Assembly (NCBI GenBank): GCA_963767475.1
Contig: CAVYEI010000003.1
Span: 930,001 to 994,000, forward strand
Direction: 5' to 3'
Origin: WHSW01 sp963767475
Lineage (GTDB): Bacteria; Actinomycetota; Thermoleophilia; Solirubrobacterales; 70-9
Length of the DNA: 64,000 nucleotides
Shown: positions 34,127 through 42,956 of the stretch, in pieces
Position numbering within the stretch: position 1 is the stretch's first letter
How the letters are laid out: every line of letters starts with the position of its first letter
Program-made: the position numbers and the translations under genes
Notes under the pieces: generated by a model
Seen by the model: only the letters and a program-made list of their open reading frames with translations
The model's database searches: none
Told to the model about the DNA's origin: nothing

Positions 34127-34134
34127 GTCCGCGC

Positions 34135-35910
34135 GTGGTGGAGGACGGCTCGCGCCCCAACCGAACTCGCTCGCCGCGCAGCTCCCGGTGGTTCGGGCCC
34201 GACAACGTGGTCGGAATGCTCCACCGGGCATCGGTGAAGGCCGACGGCTTCTCCGACGCGGTCACCGACGGTCGTCCGGTGATCGGCATCTGCAACTCGT
34301 GGTCCGAGCTCGTGCACTGCAACGTCCACCTGCGCGGCCTGGCCCAGGCGGTGAAGCGTGGCGTGGCGGCGGCCGGCGGGCTGCCGCTCGAGTTTCCGAC
34401 GATCTCGTTGAGCGAGAACCTGATGAAGCCGTCGACGATGCTCTATCGCAATCTGATGTCGATGGACGTGGAGGAGTCGATCCGCGCCCACCCGCTGGAC
34501 GCGATCGTCCTGCTCGCGGGGTGCGACAAGACCGTCCCCGCGCAGCTGATGGGAGCGGCGAGCGCCGGCGTCCCGGCGATCATGCTCACCGGCGGCCCGG
34601 GGCAGCCGGGCTTCTTTCGCGGCCGCGAAATCGGCGTCGGCACCGACCTCTGGGAGTACACGGCGGAGTACCGGGCGGGACGGCTCTCGAAGGAGGAGTA
34701 CGACGAGCTCGGATCGGCGATCATCCCCGGCTACGGCCACTGCAACGAGCTCGGTACGGCGTCGACGATGGCCGGCGTGGTCGAGGCGCTCGGCATGTCG
34801 CTGCCCGGCAGCGCCGCGATTCCGGCGGTCGATGCCCGCCGCGCCGCGGCCGCCGAGCAGGCCGGCGCCCGCGCGGTGGAGCTGGCCGGCGGGGATCTGG
34901 CTCCGGAGCGCATCCTGACGGCGGCCGCGTTCGACAACGCAATCACCGTGCTGATGGCGCTCGGCGGCTCGACCAATGCCGTCATCCACCTGCTCGCGCT
35001 CGCCGGGCGAGTCGGCGTCGACCTGCACCTCGAGCGCTTCGACGAGATCTCCCGTCGCACCCCGGTGCTGGCGAACCTGCGCCCCTCGGGTGACCATCTG
35101 TTCGCGGATCTGTTTCGGGTCGGAGGCATTCCCGCGCTCATGCGCGAGCTCAGCCCACTGCTCGATCTCGACGTGATCACGATCAGCGGCGAGACGCTCG
35201 GCGAGGCGTTGGAATCGGTTCCCGAGACCACCGACGGCGACGTGCTCGCACCGCTTTCGCAGCCGCGTCATCCGCACGGCGGCATCGTCGTGCTCGAGGG
35301 CAACCTCGCTCCTCGCGGGGCCCTGATCAAGCAATCCGCAGCCTCGCCGGAGCTGCTTCAACACCGTGGCCGCGCGGTCGTCTTCGAGCACATGGCGGAC
35401 ATGATCGAGCGGATCGACGACCCCGATTTGCCAGCCGAGGCCGACTCGGTGATGGTGCTCAAGAACGCGGGTCCGCGCGGCGCTCCGGGTTTTCCCGAGT
35501 GGGGCATGCTGCCAATGCCCCAGCGCCTACTGGAGCAGGGCGTGCGCGACATGGTCCGGATCTCCGACGCGCGGATGAGCGGGACCGCCTTCGGCACCGT
35601 CGTTCTGCATGTCGCCCCGGAAGCGGCCGCGATGGGCCCGCTGGCGGCGGTCGAGACCGGCGACGAGATCATCCTCGATACGGAACGCCGCCGGCTCGAC
35701 CTGGCGCTCTCAGACGAGCAGATCGCCCGTCGCCTGGAGGCGCTCCCACCGCCCGAGCCGGCCTATCGCCGCGGCTACGGGGCGATCTACCTCGACCACG
35801 TACTGCAGGCCGACGAGGGGGCCGACTTCGACTTCCTGCGCAAGGTCAAAGACGAGGCGACGATGGTCCAGCCGCTGGGCCTGATCGACGGATGGATCGG
35901 GGGCTGGTGA
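34135..35910 (+). CDS. IlvD/Edd-family dehydratase (probably sugar acid)
   Basis: 591 residues. Three cluster-binding Cys regions are visible: GICNSWSELVHCN (C53), LLAGCDKTVPAQLMG (C131, with K133 of the active site) and GYGHCNELGTASTMAGVVEA (C204). The C-terminal swivel domain has SDARMSGTAFGTVVLHVAPE. The NELGTAST variant and length resemble L-arabinonate/D-xylonate dehydratases rather than branched-chain IlvD. It converts a 2,3-dihydroxy acid into a 2-keto-3-deoxy acid using an iron-sulfur cluster. The downstream MBL protein overlaps by 4 bases. Confidence 0.86.
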   Translation: MVEDGSRPNRTRSPRSSRWFGPDNVVGMLHRASVKADGFSDAVTDGRPVIGICNSWSELVHCNVHLRGLAQAVKRGVAAAGGLPLEFPTISLSENLMKPSTMLYRNLMSMDVEESIRAHPLDAIVLLAGCDKTVPAQLMGAASAGVPAIMLTGGPGQPGFFRGREIGVGTDLWEYTAEYRAGRLSKEEYDELGSAIIPGYGHCNELGTASTMAGVVEALGMSLPGSAAIPAVDARRAAAAEQAGARAVELAGGDLAPERILTAAAFDNAITVLMALGGSTNAVIHLLALAGRVGVDLHLERFDEISRRTPVLANLRPSGDHLFADLFRVGGIPALMRELSPLLDLDVITISGETLGEALESVPETTDGDVLAPLSQPRHPHGGIVVLEGNLAPRGALIKQSAASPELLQHRGRAVVFEHMADMIERIDDPDLPAEADSVMVLKNAGPRGAPGFPEWGMLPMPQRLLEQGVRDMVRISDARMSGTAFGTVVLHVAPEAAAMGPLAAVETGDEIILDTERRRLDLALSDEQIARRLEALPPPEPAYRRGYGAIYLDHVLQADEGADFDFLRKVKDEATMVQPLGLIDGWIGGW

Positions 35911-36941
35911 GGCCGCCGGAACCGATCGTGGTCGAGATCGGCGAGGACACCTGGCGCCTGCAGGGACGGGTCGGCCCCCGCAACGTCTACCAGTACCTCG
36001 TCGCCTCGGCAGATCGCGACGAGCTGCTGCTGATCGACACGGGCATGGCCGAGACTCCGCGCGAGGTCGTGTTCCCGGCGCTTCGCCGCCTCGGCCTCGC
36101 CGCCTCGGACCTGCGGCTCGTCGTCGTCACCCATCCCGACGTCGACCACCAGGGCGGACTGGCCGGTCTGCGCGAGGCCTGCGAGAACGCGCTCGCCGCC
36201 TGCGGGTTCGCTGACCGGGCGATGGTCGGCGACCCCGAGAAGCTGCTCGCCGATCGCTACGGCTGCTACGTCGAGCATGCGCTGGGGATGACCGCCGACG
36301 AGATCCGCTGGGTGCGCGCCAACTACGGGGCCCGGGTCGAGATCGATGTGACCCTCTCCGGCGGCGAGAGCCTCCAGATCGGTGAGCGGCGGCTCGACGT
36401 CCTGCCCGCGCCGGGTCACTCCGCCGGCCACCTGGTGCTGTTCGAGCCCGAGACCGGGCTGCTGTTCAGCTCCGACGCGGTCCATTCGCACGCCTGCCCG
36501 GCGGCCGACGGCTCACCGGCGCTCTGTCCGACCTACGAGGAGGTCAACGACTATCTGGAGACGATCGACCTGGTCGAGTCGCTGGCGCCGTCGGAGATGC
36601 ACTCCGGTCACTGGCCGATGCGCAGCGGGCGCGAGGTGATCGCCTTTCTCGACGACAGTCGCCGTTTCGTCGAGGCCGTGGACGCCGTGGTCCGAGCCCG
36701 CCTGGCCGAGGCGGCGACGCTGGCGGAGCTCTGCGAGGAGGTTCAGCTCGAGGCCGGGCCGTGGGACTCGGAGCCGGCAATGCTGAGGTTCGCGGTCGCG
36801 GGGCACGTGCGCGGGCTGCTGCGCGTCGGCGCCGTGAGCATCGTCGACGCCGGCGCCCGCCCTCCGCACTATCGGCTGTCGCCAAAAAACCAGGCCCCTG
36901 ACCGGCGGGCGAGAGCCGAAGCAGAGAGCTGGCCAACTTGA
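35907..36941 (+). CDS. MBL-fold metallo-hydrolase
   Basis: 344 residues from GTG 35907 overlapping the dehydratase stop (GTGA). Beta-lactamase-fold motifs: LLLIDTGMAETPREVVFPAL, metal site VVVTHPDVDHQGGLAGLREA (H76, D78, D80, H81; the usual second His is Asp), LDVLPAPGHSAGHLVLFEPE and LLFSSDAVHSH. A C-terminal winged-helix-like extension (LLRVGAVSIVDAGARPPHYR) follows. Could be a lactonase or thioesterase acting with the sugar-acid dehydratase: lactone opening before dehydration is a natural fit, but that is inference. Confidence 0.82.
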   Translation: MRPPEPIVVEIGEDTWRLQGRVGPRNVYQYLVASADRDELLLIDTGMAETPREVVFPALRRLGLAASDLRLVVVTHPDVDHQGGLAGLREACENALAACGFADRAMVGDPEKLLADRYGCYVEHALGMTADEIRWVRANYGARVEIDVTLSGGESLQIGERRLDVLPAPGHSAGHLVLFEPETGLLFSSDAVHSHACPAADGSPALCPTYEEVNDYLETIDLVESLAPSEMHSGHWPMRSGREVIAFLDDSRRFVEAVDAVVRARLAEAATLAELCEEVQLEAGPWDSEPAMLRFAVAGHVRGLLRVGAVSIVDAGARPPHYRLSPKNQAPDRRARAEAESWPT

Positions 36942-36943
36942 CC

Positions 36944-36973
36944 TTGATCGTTACACATGTTGAACGTTATAGT
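36944..36973 (+). promoter_or_regulatory. Promoter with direct-repeat box upstream of the APC permease
   Basis: TTGATC (36944-36949), 18-base spacer, TATAGT (36968-36973). Two tandem box copies lie here: TTGATCGTTA and TTGAACGTTA, spaced by six bases. The permease start is about 70 bases downstream and has a strong GAGGAGG Shine-Dalgarno, so this transcript has a leader. Confidence 0.6.
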
Positions 36974-37044
36974 CGCACCGTCACGGACGAGCTTGTGACG
37001 AATGCTCGGCCGGATCCACAAATCACCTGAGGAGGGATTGTCGG

Positions 37045-38700
37045 ATGGAAAGATCGTCAACTCCAGCACCCGGGGACGGCGGAGGCTCAGAACAGCAGGC
37101 CTCGGGCGCGTTCACGCGCAAGGCCTCGGGCTTGGTCCGCGAGTTCTCACAGCTCGACGCCTGGATCTACAACGTTCTGGCGCTCAACCTGGTCGTCCTG
37201 ATCGCGCTCGCCTACGTGGCGGCGACGGCGACGTTCCCGCAGGCGAGCCTGTGGCTCGCTGTCGTGATCTGCGGTGTGTTCTGCACCTTCGAGGCGATCG
37301 CATACGCGTTCTTCCTCACGATCATGCCGCGGTCCGGCGGCGACTACGTGTTCCAAAGCCGGATACTCGGGGGAGGGATCGCCTCGGTATTCGTGTTCAC
37401 GGCGATCGTCCTCGCGCAGACGGTGCTCGTCGCGCTGACCGCCTATCTCGGCGCAACCCTGGTGCTGTCGCCGTTCGCTCTCCTGCTCGGAGCGGAGTAC
37501 GACTGGCAATGGCTGATCGATTTCGGCAACAACGTCGCCAAGCCGACCGGCATCTTCATCACCTCGGCGCTCTACATCATCTGGTGCGGAGCGATCAACA
37601 TCCGCGGCCTGCGGCTCTACGTCTTGATCCAGCGCTACGTGTTCTGGGTCGGCATGGCGTGCGTCGGGATCGTCCTCGTGATGCTGCTCTTCACCAGCCA
37701 CCAGGACTTCGTCACCAACCTGGACTCGTTCATGGCTGAGAACTACGACGTCCAGAACGCGTATCAGTCGGTGATCGACCTCGGCGGCACGGCGGACACG
37801 TCGTTCTCGCTCTGGGCGACGATCCTCGCGGCCGTCTTCTTCTCGCTCTTCCTGGCCTTCCCGCATTGGGGAGTGATGCAGGGTGGGGAGATCAAGCGCG
37901 CGGGCAACCTGCGCTCGAACATCATGGCGATCGCCGGCGCGGAGGTTTTCTCCTTCGTCGTCATCGCGATCTTCGCCGGGCTGCTGGTTAGCATCGTCGG
38001 CTCGGAGTTCCTGTTCGCGAGCGGAGGGTTGTTCTACGGCGCCTCGCCCGACAACCCGTTGCCGGTACCACCGTTCTTCGGGTTCTTCGTCGCGCTCGCA
38101 TCCGGATCACCGATATTCATCTGGATCGCCTTCATCATGTTCTTCTGCTGGTTCATCATGCTGGCGCCGAACGCACCCCTCGGGGCGACTCGAGTGATGG
38201 TGGCGATGTCGTTCGACCGGGTGTTGCCGGAATGGTTCGGCCGAGTCAATCCGCGAACGCACACGCCGGTGAACTCGCTTGTCGTCTTCACGATCCTCTG
38301 TATCGGGGTCTCGGCGCTGTACTCATACTCGGATTGGTTCATCCCGCTCACGTTCGCGCTCGCGATCCCGAGCCTGACGGCATTCGGGTTGACGATGGTC
38401 GCCGCGATCCTGTTCCCGAGGTTGCGACCGGCGATGTTCCGGTCGACGGTGGCTGACCGCTACCGCATCCTCGGGATCCCGGTGATGGCGGTCTGCGCCT
38501 TCATATTCGGCGCCTTCGTGGTCTTCGTCGACTACGAGCTGCTGTTCAACTCCGACTACGCGGTCAACGGTTCCGACGGCCTGATCTTCGTCGGCGCCCT
38601 GTATGCGATCTCGCTGGCGACGTACTTCGGTATGAAGATCTACCGAACACGGCAGAAGATCGACCTCAGCGTCGCATACAAGGAGCTACCGATCGAGTAG
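37045..38700 (+). CDS. APC-superfamily amino acid/polyamine permease
   Basis: 551 residues with a soluble Ser/Gly-rich N-terminus (about 35 residues) and then about 12 hydrophobic helices (ALNLVVLIALAYVAATATF, IASVFVFTAIVLAQTVLVAL, MACVGIVLVMLLF, WIAFIMFFCWFIMLAP). Conserved APC features are IMPRSGGDYVFQSRILG in helix 2-3 and the loop RVLPEWFGRVNPRTHTPVNS. Imports an amino acid, amine or similar compound by ion coupling. GAGGAGG lies seven bases before ATG 37045. It is followed after a large hairpin by an aminotransferase, so uptake and first deamination are encoded together. Confidence 0.88.
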   Translation: MERSSTPAPGDGGGSEQQASGAFTRKASGLVREFSQLDAWIYNVLALNLVVLIALAYVAATATFPQASLWLAVVICGVFCTFEAIAYAFFLTIMPRSGGDYVFQSRILGGGIASVFVFTAIVLAQTVLVALTAYLGATLVLSPFALLLGAEYDWQWLIDFGNNVAKPTGIFITSALYIIWCGAINIRGLRLYVLIQRYVFWVGMACVGIVLVMLLFTSHQDFVTNLDSFMAENYDVQNAYQSVIDLGGTADTSFSLWATILAAVFFSLFLAFPHWGVMQGGEIKRAGNLRSNIMAIAGAEVFSFVVIAIFAGLLVSIVGSEFLFASGGLFYGASPDNPLPVPPFFGFFVALASGSPIFIWIAFIMFFCWFIMLAPNAPLGATRVMVAMSFDRVLPEWFGRVNPRTHTPVNSLVVFTILCIGVSALYSYSDWFIPLTFALAIPSLTAFGLTMVAAILFPRLRPAMFRSTVADRYRILGIPVMAVCAFIFGAFVVFVDYELLFNSDYAVNGSDGLIFVGALYAISLATYFGMKIYRTRQKIDLSVAYKELPIE

Positions 38701-38721
38701 CCGAGTGGCAATCGCTCGCTT

Positions 38722-38749
38722 CGGCCCCGCCGCGATCGCGGCGGGGCCG
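38722..38749 (+). repeat. 28-bp perfect palindrome between permease and aminotransferase
   Basis: CGGCCCCGCCGCGA/TCGCGGCGGGGCCG is a perfect inverted repeat 21 bases after the permease stop and 32 bases before the next GTG. No T-run follows. As RNA it would form a very stable hairpin: a transcript-end stabiliser, attenuator or terminator. Confidence 0.65.
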
Positions 38750-38781
38750 AGCTGCCGCTCGCACCCGATCGTGAGGCATTC

Positions 38782-40131
38782 GTGAACCGCACCGAGGCCG
38801 GCGCCCTTCGTGCCGATCGACTGCGCCACGCCGCCGATCGGCACGTGCTGCACTCGGTTGAGCGGGGGCGAGGCGCTCGTCGTCTGGTGCTCGATCGAGC
38901 CAGCGGATCGAGGGTCTGGGACGTCGACGGCCGTGAGTATCTCGACGCGGTCTCGGGCACCAACGGGCCGGCGCTCGTCGGCCACAGCCATCCCGAGGTG
39001 CGCGCGGCGATCGCCGCGCAGCTCGAGCTGATCGCCGATCACTTCTACGTCTACGACTCTCCGCCGGTGGTCGAGCTCGCCACCAGGCTGGCGGGGATCA
39101 GCCCGGGTGGGCTCGACAAGACGATCTTCTGCCCGGGCGGGGGCGACGGCATCGAGGCCGCGGTGAAGCTGGCGATGCGGGTGACCGGTAAGGCCGAGGT
39201 CGTCTCGCTTTATGGCGCCTACCACGGCCTCGGGCTCGCCACCAGCGGCCTCGGCGGCCTGCCCGCCCTGCGCGCATGGATGCCCGGCGCGCAGCGCTGG
39301 CCGACCTTCCGCCAGGGGCCCGCGGCCGATTGCTACCGGCGTCCCCGAGGGCTGAGCGAATCCGAGTGGGGAGTGGTCGCCGCCGAGGCGCTCGAGGCGA
39401 CGATCGCCGAAGGCGGCATGAACCAGGTCGCCGCGCTGATCATCGAGCCCGTGCAGGGGCCCGGTGGCCACATCGTCTTCCCCCAGAGCTGGTTCGATGC
39501 GGTGCAGGGGATCTGCCGTCGCCACGATGTCTTGCTGATCGTCGACGAGGTCCAGACCGGGCTCGGCCGCTGTGGCGAGATGTTCGCCTCCGATCTGTAC
39601 GGCCTCGAGCCGGACATCCTCGTGCTCGGCAAGGCGCTCGGAGGAGGTCTGCCGTTCGGGGCGACGATGGCCAGGTCGGAAATGATTCCGGCCGAGATTG
39701 AAAGCGAGCCGTGGGTCGCATTCACGTTCCAGAATCAGCCGATCGGCGCGGCGGCCGCCCTGGCGGTGCTCGAGATCGTCGAACGTGAGCGGCTGGCGGA
39801 GCGGGCACGTGTACTCGGCGCCCGGGCCACGGAGCGGCTCAACGGGCTGCGGGATCGCTACTCCTGCATCGGGGACGTTCGCGGGCCGGGACTGTTCATC
39901 GGCATCGACCTGGTTGTCGACCGCGACACCCGGGAGCCGGCGACCGAGGCTTGTGCCAAGGCCTTCGATCACGCGCTTGACATCGGCCTGCTGACATGGT
40001 TCGGCGGCGCTGGCGGGAACGTGCTCAAGTTGAAGCCTCCGCTGACGATCTCCGACGCGGACTTTGACGAGATCATGAACCGGATCGAAGCTGTGATCGA
40101 CCGGGTCGAGACCTCCGTCCGCGGTGGCTAG
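38782..40131 (+). CDS. Class-III aminotransferase
   Basis: 449 residues from GTG 38782 with GAGG upstream. CPGGGDGIEAAVKLAMRVTG, YGAYHGLGLATSGLGGLPAL, LIIEPVQGPGGHIVFPQSWF, PLP-Asp about 255 in LLIVDEVQTGLGRCGEMFAS, Lys about 284 in ILVLGKALGGGLPFGATMAR. Resembles the 4-aminobutyrate/2,2-dialkylglycine-decarboxylase branch. Downstream of a permease, so probably acts on the imported amino compound. Its stop shares CTAG with the convergent LLM gene. Confidence 0.87.
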   Translation: MNRTEAGALRADRLRHAADRHVLHSVERGRGARRLVLDRASGSRVWDVDGREYLDAVSGTNGPALVGHSHPEVRAAIAAQLELIADHFYVYDSPPVVELATRLAGISPGGLDKTIFCPGGGDGIEAAVKLAMRVTGKAEVVSLYGAYHGLGLATSGLGGLPALRAWMPGAQRWPTFRQGPAADCYRRPRGLSESEWGVVAAEALEATIAEGGMNQVAALIIEPVQGPGGHIVFPQSWFDAVQGICRRHDVLLIVDEVQTGLGRCGEMFASDLYGLEPDILVLGKALGGGLPFGATMARSEMIPAEIESEPWVAFTFQNQPIGAAAALAVLEIVERERLAERARVLGARATERLNGLRDRYSCIGDVRGPGLFIGIDLVVDRDTREPATEACAKAFDHALDIGLLTWFGGAGGNVLKLKPPLTISDADFDEIMNRIEAVIDRVETSVRGG

Positions 40132-41006
40132 CCGATCGCCCGCCTGACCTCGGCGATCGCCTCGCCAGCCGCGGAGAGACCGCGCGTCCACGGGGGTTCG
40201 ACGATCACCTCCTCGAACCCGATTGATGCGGCTTCGGCTGCGAGCTCGATCACCTGGCCCGTGTCCGCCGGATCGCAGTTCAACTGCAGCAACGCCTCGA
40301 AGCCGTCGTCGGCACCGCGGCGCTTTCGGACCTCCGCCAGCTGGGCCGCGAGCAAATCGCGGTCCCAGCTGGCGGCGACGGCCAGCGCGAGCCAGCCGTC
40401 GCCCTTGCCGGTGGCGCGGCGACGTGCCCGCTCGCTCATGCCGCCAACGAGCAACGGGATGCCGGCGTCGCTGACGGGACGCGGATGCATGACGACGCGC
40501 TCGGGGACGCTGATCTGGTCACCAATCGACGGAGCAGGCCTGCCGCTCCAGCATGAGCGCAGGACGTCGAGCATCTCGTCGAACCGCCTCCCGCGCCGCG
40601 AGAAGTCGTACCCGAGTCCCTCCATCTCGCGGCTGTACCAGCCCGCCCCGACCCCGAGGGCGAGGCGACCGCCGCTCAGCCGATCGATCGTCGCCGACAT
40701 CTTCGCGACCTCGAACACGTTGCGCTGCGGCAAAACAAGAATCGCGGTTCCAATCCGGCAACGATCGGTCACCGCCGCCATCGTCGCGCAGCAGGCCAGG
40801 GCCTCGTAGTAGTCCGCGGTCATGTCCCAGGTCGGTGCCCCGTCCTCGCTGAACGGATACTCGGTGGTCGGCTCGTCGAACAGCAACAGGTGGTCGCTTA
40901 CCCAAAGGCTGTCGGCCCCCGCGGACTCCGCCACCTCGGCCATCTGCCCAAAGCCAAGGGAAAGGGCAAACTCGCCCTCGTTGCTCACGAAGACCCCCAG
41001 ACGCAT
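40128..41006 (-). CDS. LLM-class flavin/F420-dependent oxidoreductase
   Basis: 292 residues. MRLGVFVSNEGEFALSLG, SLWVSDHLLLFDEP, RIGTAILVLPQRNVFEVAKM, LSGGRLALGVGAGWYSREME, and IPLLVGGMSERARRRATGKG are the standard LLM landmarks. The N-terminal strand and the DHLLL loop resemble F420-dependent reductases of actinobacteria. Only distantly related to the LLM at 9585. Substrate unknown; a nitrogen heterocycle or aldehyde would fit the neighbourhood. Confidence 0.85.
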   Translation of the reverse strand: MRLGVFVSNEGEFALSLGFGQMAEVAESAGADSLWVSDHLLLFDEPTTEYPFSEDGAPTWDMTADYYEALACCATMAAVTDRCRIGTAILVLPQRNVFEVAKMSATIDRLSGGRLALGVGAGWYSREMEGLGYDFSRRGRRFDEMLDVLRSCWSGRPAPSIGDQISVPERVVMHPRPVSDAGIPLLVGGMSERARRRATGKGDGWLALAVAASWDRDLLAAQLAEVRKRRGADDGFEALLQLNCDPADTGQVIELAAEAASIGFEEVIVEPPWTRGLSAAGEAIAEVRRAIG

Positions 41007-41144
41007 CGGGCTATGCGCGGGGTTCGGTCTCGTCGCGAGAGGGCATCGTTGGCGAGCCTACTCCGCCGCGCGAACGCCGATCCCCCGTACCCTGGGGGTG
41101 CGGCCCGGCGTGTTCGGTGCGCCGCGGCTCCAGACCCCGGCGGC

Positions 41145-42815
41145 CTAGTTGCCGCTCAGATCCGCCGCCCAGTGCTGATATGCCCAGGTCGGTATCGGCG
41201 TCAATCCGCCGATATCGTTTGAGAGCGCCGTGAGTTGGTTGATCCAATAGAGGACCGACCACGGCTGGTCCTCGACGATCTGGGTCTGGATCTCCGTGAG
41301 CACCTTTGCGCGGTCGTCGTTGTCCTCCATCACCCGCTGCTGCTCGAGCAGCTTGTCGACTCGGGCGTTCTTGTACTCGGTGAAGTCCGAGAAGTTCGTC
41401 GACAGGAACGGGATGATCAGGTCGGACGAGGGGTCGGGGGTGTCCGAGCCCCAGTCCCAGCACGCCATGCTCCACTCGTGCGGCGGCTTCTCGGGAAACA
41501 GCTGGGCGATCAGCTCGTCGCCGCTGACCCGGTCGATCGTCAGCTTCAGGCCGATCTCCTCGGCTGACTGCTGGATCGCAACCGCCTGGGCCTGCTGCTC
41601 TGTCGACGAGGCGATGATGTTGCCGGTCGCGCCCTCTGCGCCCGCCTCCTGTATCAGCTGCTTCGCCCGCTCCATGTCCTGGGTCATGAAGTCCGGCAGC
41701 GCGTCGTATGCGTCGGAGAACACGCTCTCGGAGAACTGCCACTGGTTGCGCATGACCGGCGAGTTCCAGAGCTCGCCCTCGCCGGCGTACGCCGACTGCA
41801 GGAGGCCGTTCTTGTCGGTTGCGAGGCTGACCGCCTGGCGAACCCGCGGATCGTCGAACGGCGGCTTGCCACAGTTGGCCGCAGCAATCCGGATGTTCAC
41901 CGACTCGCTGCGAAGGATCTGAACCTCGTCGGCGAGCGGCGCGATCTGCTGGCCATTGAGCTGGAACGTGCCCTGGATCGAGCCGTCGAGCAGCCCGGTC
42001 GCGAGCGCCTCGGCGTCGGGGATCACCTGGAAGACCAGGTTCTTGACCTGAAGTGCCTTCTCCTTGTCCCAATAGCCGTCGTAGCGCTCCATCTTCACGG
42101 ACTGCCCGCGGTCCCAGGACGCGTAGCTGTAGGCCCCGGTGCCGATCGGCAGCGCCGACGGCGACCCGATCGTGCCGCCGCCCGACTGCAGCTGCTCGAT
42201 GTTCTTCTGCGAGACGACCATGCCGACCGGGAGCGCCGGGATGTACTTCCACATCGCGTTCGGCTCCTTGAGCCGGACGATCACCTGGTTGTTGCCGTTG
42301 GTCTCCACCGACTTGACCGAGGAGACGAAGTCGATCAGCGCCGAGCCGTTCTCCGGATCGACGTGGCGCTGGATGCTGTAGGCGACGTCCTCGACCGTCA
42401 TCGGCGATCCGTCCTGGAAGGTGACGCCGGAGCGGATGTCGTAGACGTAGGTGGTCGGGTCCGCGGCCTCCCACGACTCGGCGATCATCGGGCTGAGCCC
42501 GTTCTGCTCGTTGAGCTGGAGAATCGTGTCGAAGCACTGGTACATCGGCTGCACCGACTGGTAGTCGTTGGGGCCGATCGGGTCGAGGCCGATCGGGTCC
42601 GCGACGATTCCCCAGTTGACGGTGTCGACCGCCTTGCCGCCGCCCTCGGCCGTGTTGCTGAGGTCGCCGAGCGAGCTGCCGCTGCCACCGCCGGAGTCGT
42701 CACCGCCGCAGCCGGCCAGGAGCAACGCCGCCGCGCCGCTCGCGATCAGCAACTCACGACGGTTGGTACGAAGCGTCTGGTAGGTGGCCAGCCGCTCGAG
42801 CTCCTCAAGCCTCAT
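41145..42815 (-). CDS. Extracellular solute-binding lipoprotein, family 5 (peptide/opine/nickel type)
   Basis: 556 residues from ATG 42815 (GGAGAGGAA upstream). Signal with twin Arg and lipobox: RRELLIASGAAALLLAGCGG. Family-5 features: DPIGLDPIGPNDYQSVQPMY, SGVTFQDGSPMTVEDVAYSI, LPIGTGAYSYASWDRGQSVK, and RVRQAVSLATDKNGLL. Binds oligopeptides or related compounds outside the membrane and delivers them to Dpp/Opp permeases. The only such permeases here are at 56441-60225, 14 kb away on the other strand, but the promoter regions of the two units face each other and share a box. A C5/G5 hairpin (41082-41098) after the stop may terminate it. Confidence 0.9.
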   Translation of the reverse strand: MRLEELERLATYQTLRTNRRELLIASGAAALLLAGCGGDDSGGGSGSSLGDLSNTAEGGGKAVDTVNWGIVADPIGLDPIGPNDYQSVQPMYQCFDTILQLNEQNGLSPMIAESWEAADPTTYVYDIRSGVTFQDGSPMTVEDVAYSIQRHVDPENGSALIDFVSSVKSVETNGNNQVIVRLKEPNAMWKYIPALPVGMVVSQKNIEQLQSGGGTIGSPSALPIGTGAYSYASWDRGQSVKMERYDGYWDKEKALQVKNLVFQVIPDAEALATGLLDGSIQGTFQLNGQQIAPLADEVQILRSESVNIRIAAANCGKPPFDDPRVRQAVSLATDKNGLLQSAYAGEGELWNSPVMRNQWQFSESVFSDAYDALPDFMTQDMERAKQLIQEAGAEGATGNIIASSTEQQAQAVAIQQSAEEIGLKLTIDRVSGDELIAQLFPEKPPHEWSMACWDWGSDTPDPSSDLIIPFLSTNFSDFTEYKNARVDKLLEQQRVMEDNDDRAKVLTEIQTQIVEDQPWSVLYWINQLTALSNDIGGLTPIPTWAYQHWAADLSGN

Positions 42816-42890
42816 TCCGGTGTTCCTCTCCCTGGGGGGCAATTCCATCGAGGCCGGCACCGCAGAGGTGAGCCGACCCCGCCGTGCGTC

Positions 42891-42919
42891 ACTATAACGA
42901 TCAAGTATTTCCGGGTCAA
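42891..42919 (-). promoter_or_regulatory. Promoter of the solute-binding protein with recurrent box
   Basis: Minus strand: TTGACC (42919-42914), exact 17-base spacer, TATAGT (42896-42891). The box is TTGATCGTTATAGT (42904-42891). Leader of about 70 bases to ATG 42815. Confidence 0.7.
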
Positions 42920-42956
42920 GCGGATCGCTCTTATTCATGGGGTTTCCTGGGATTTT

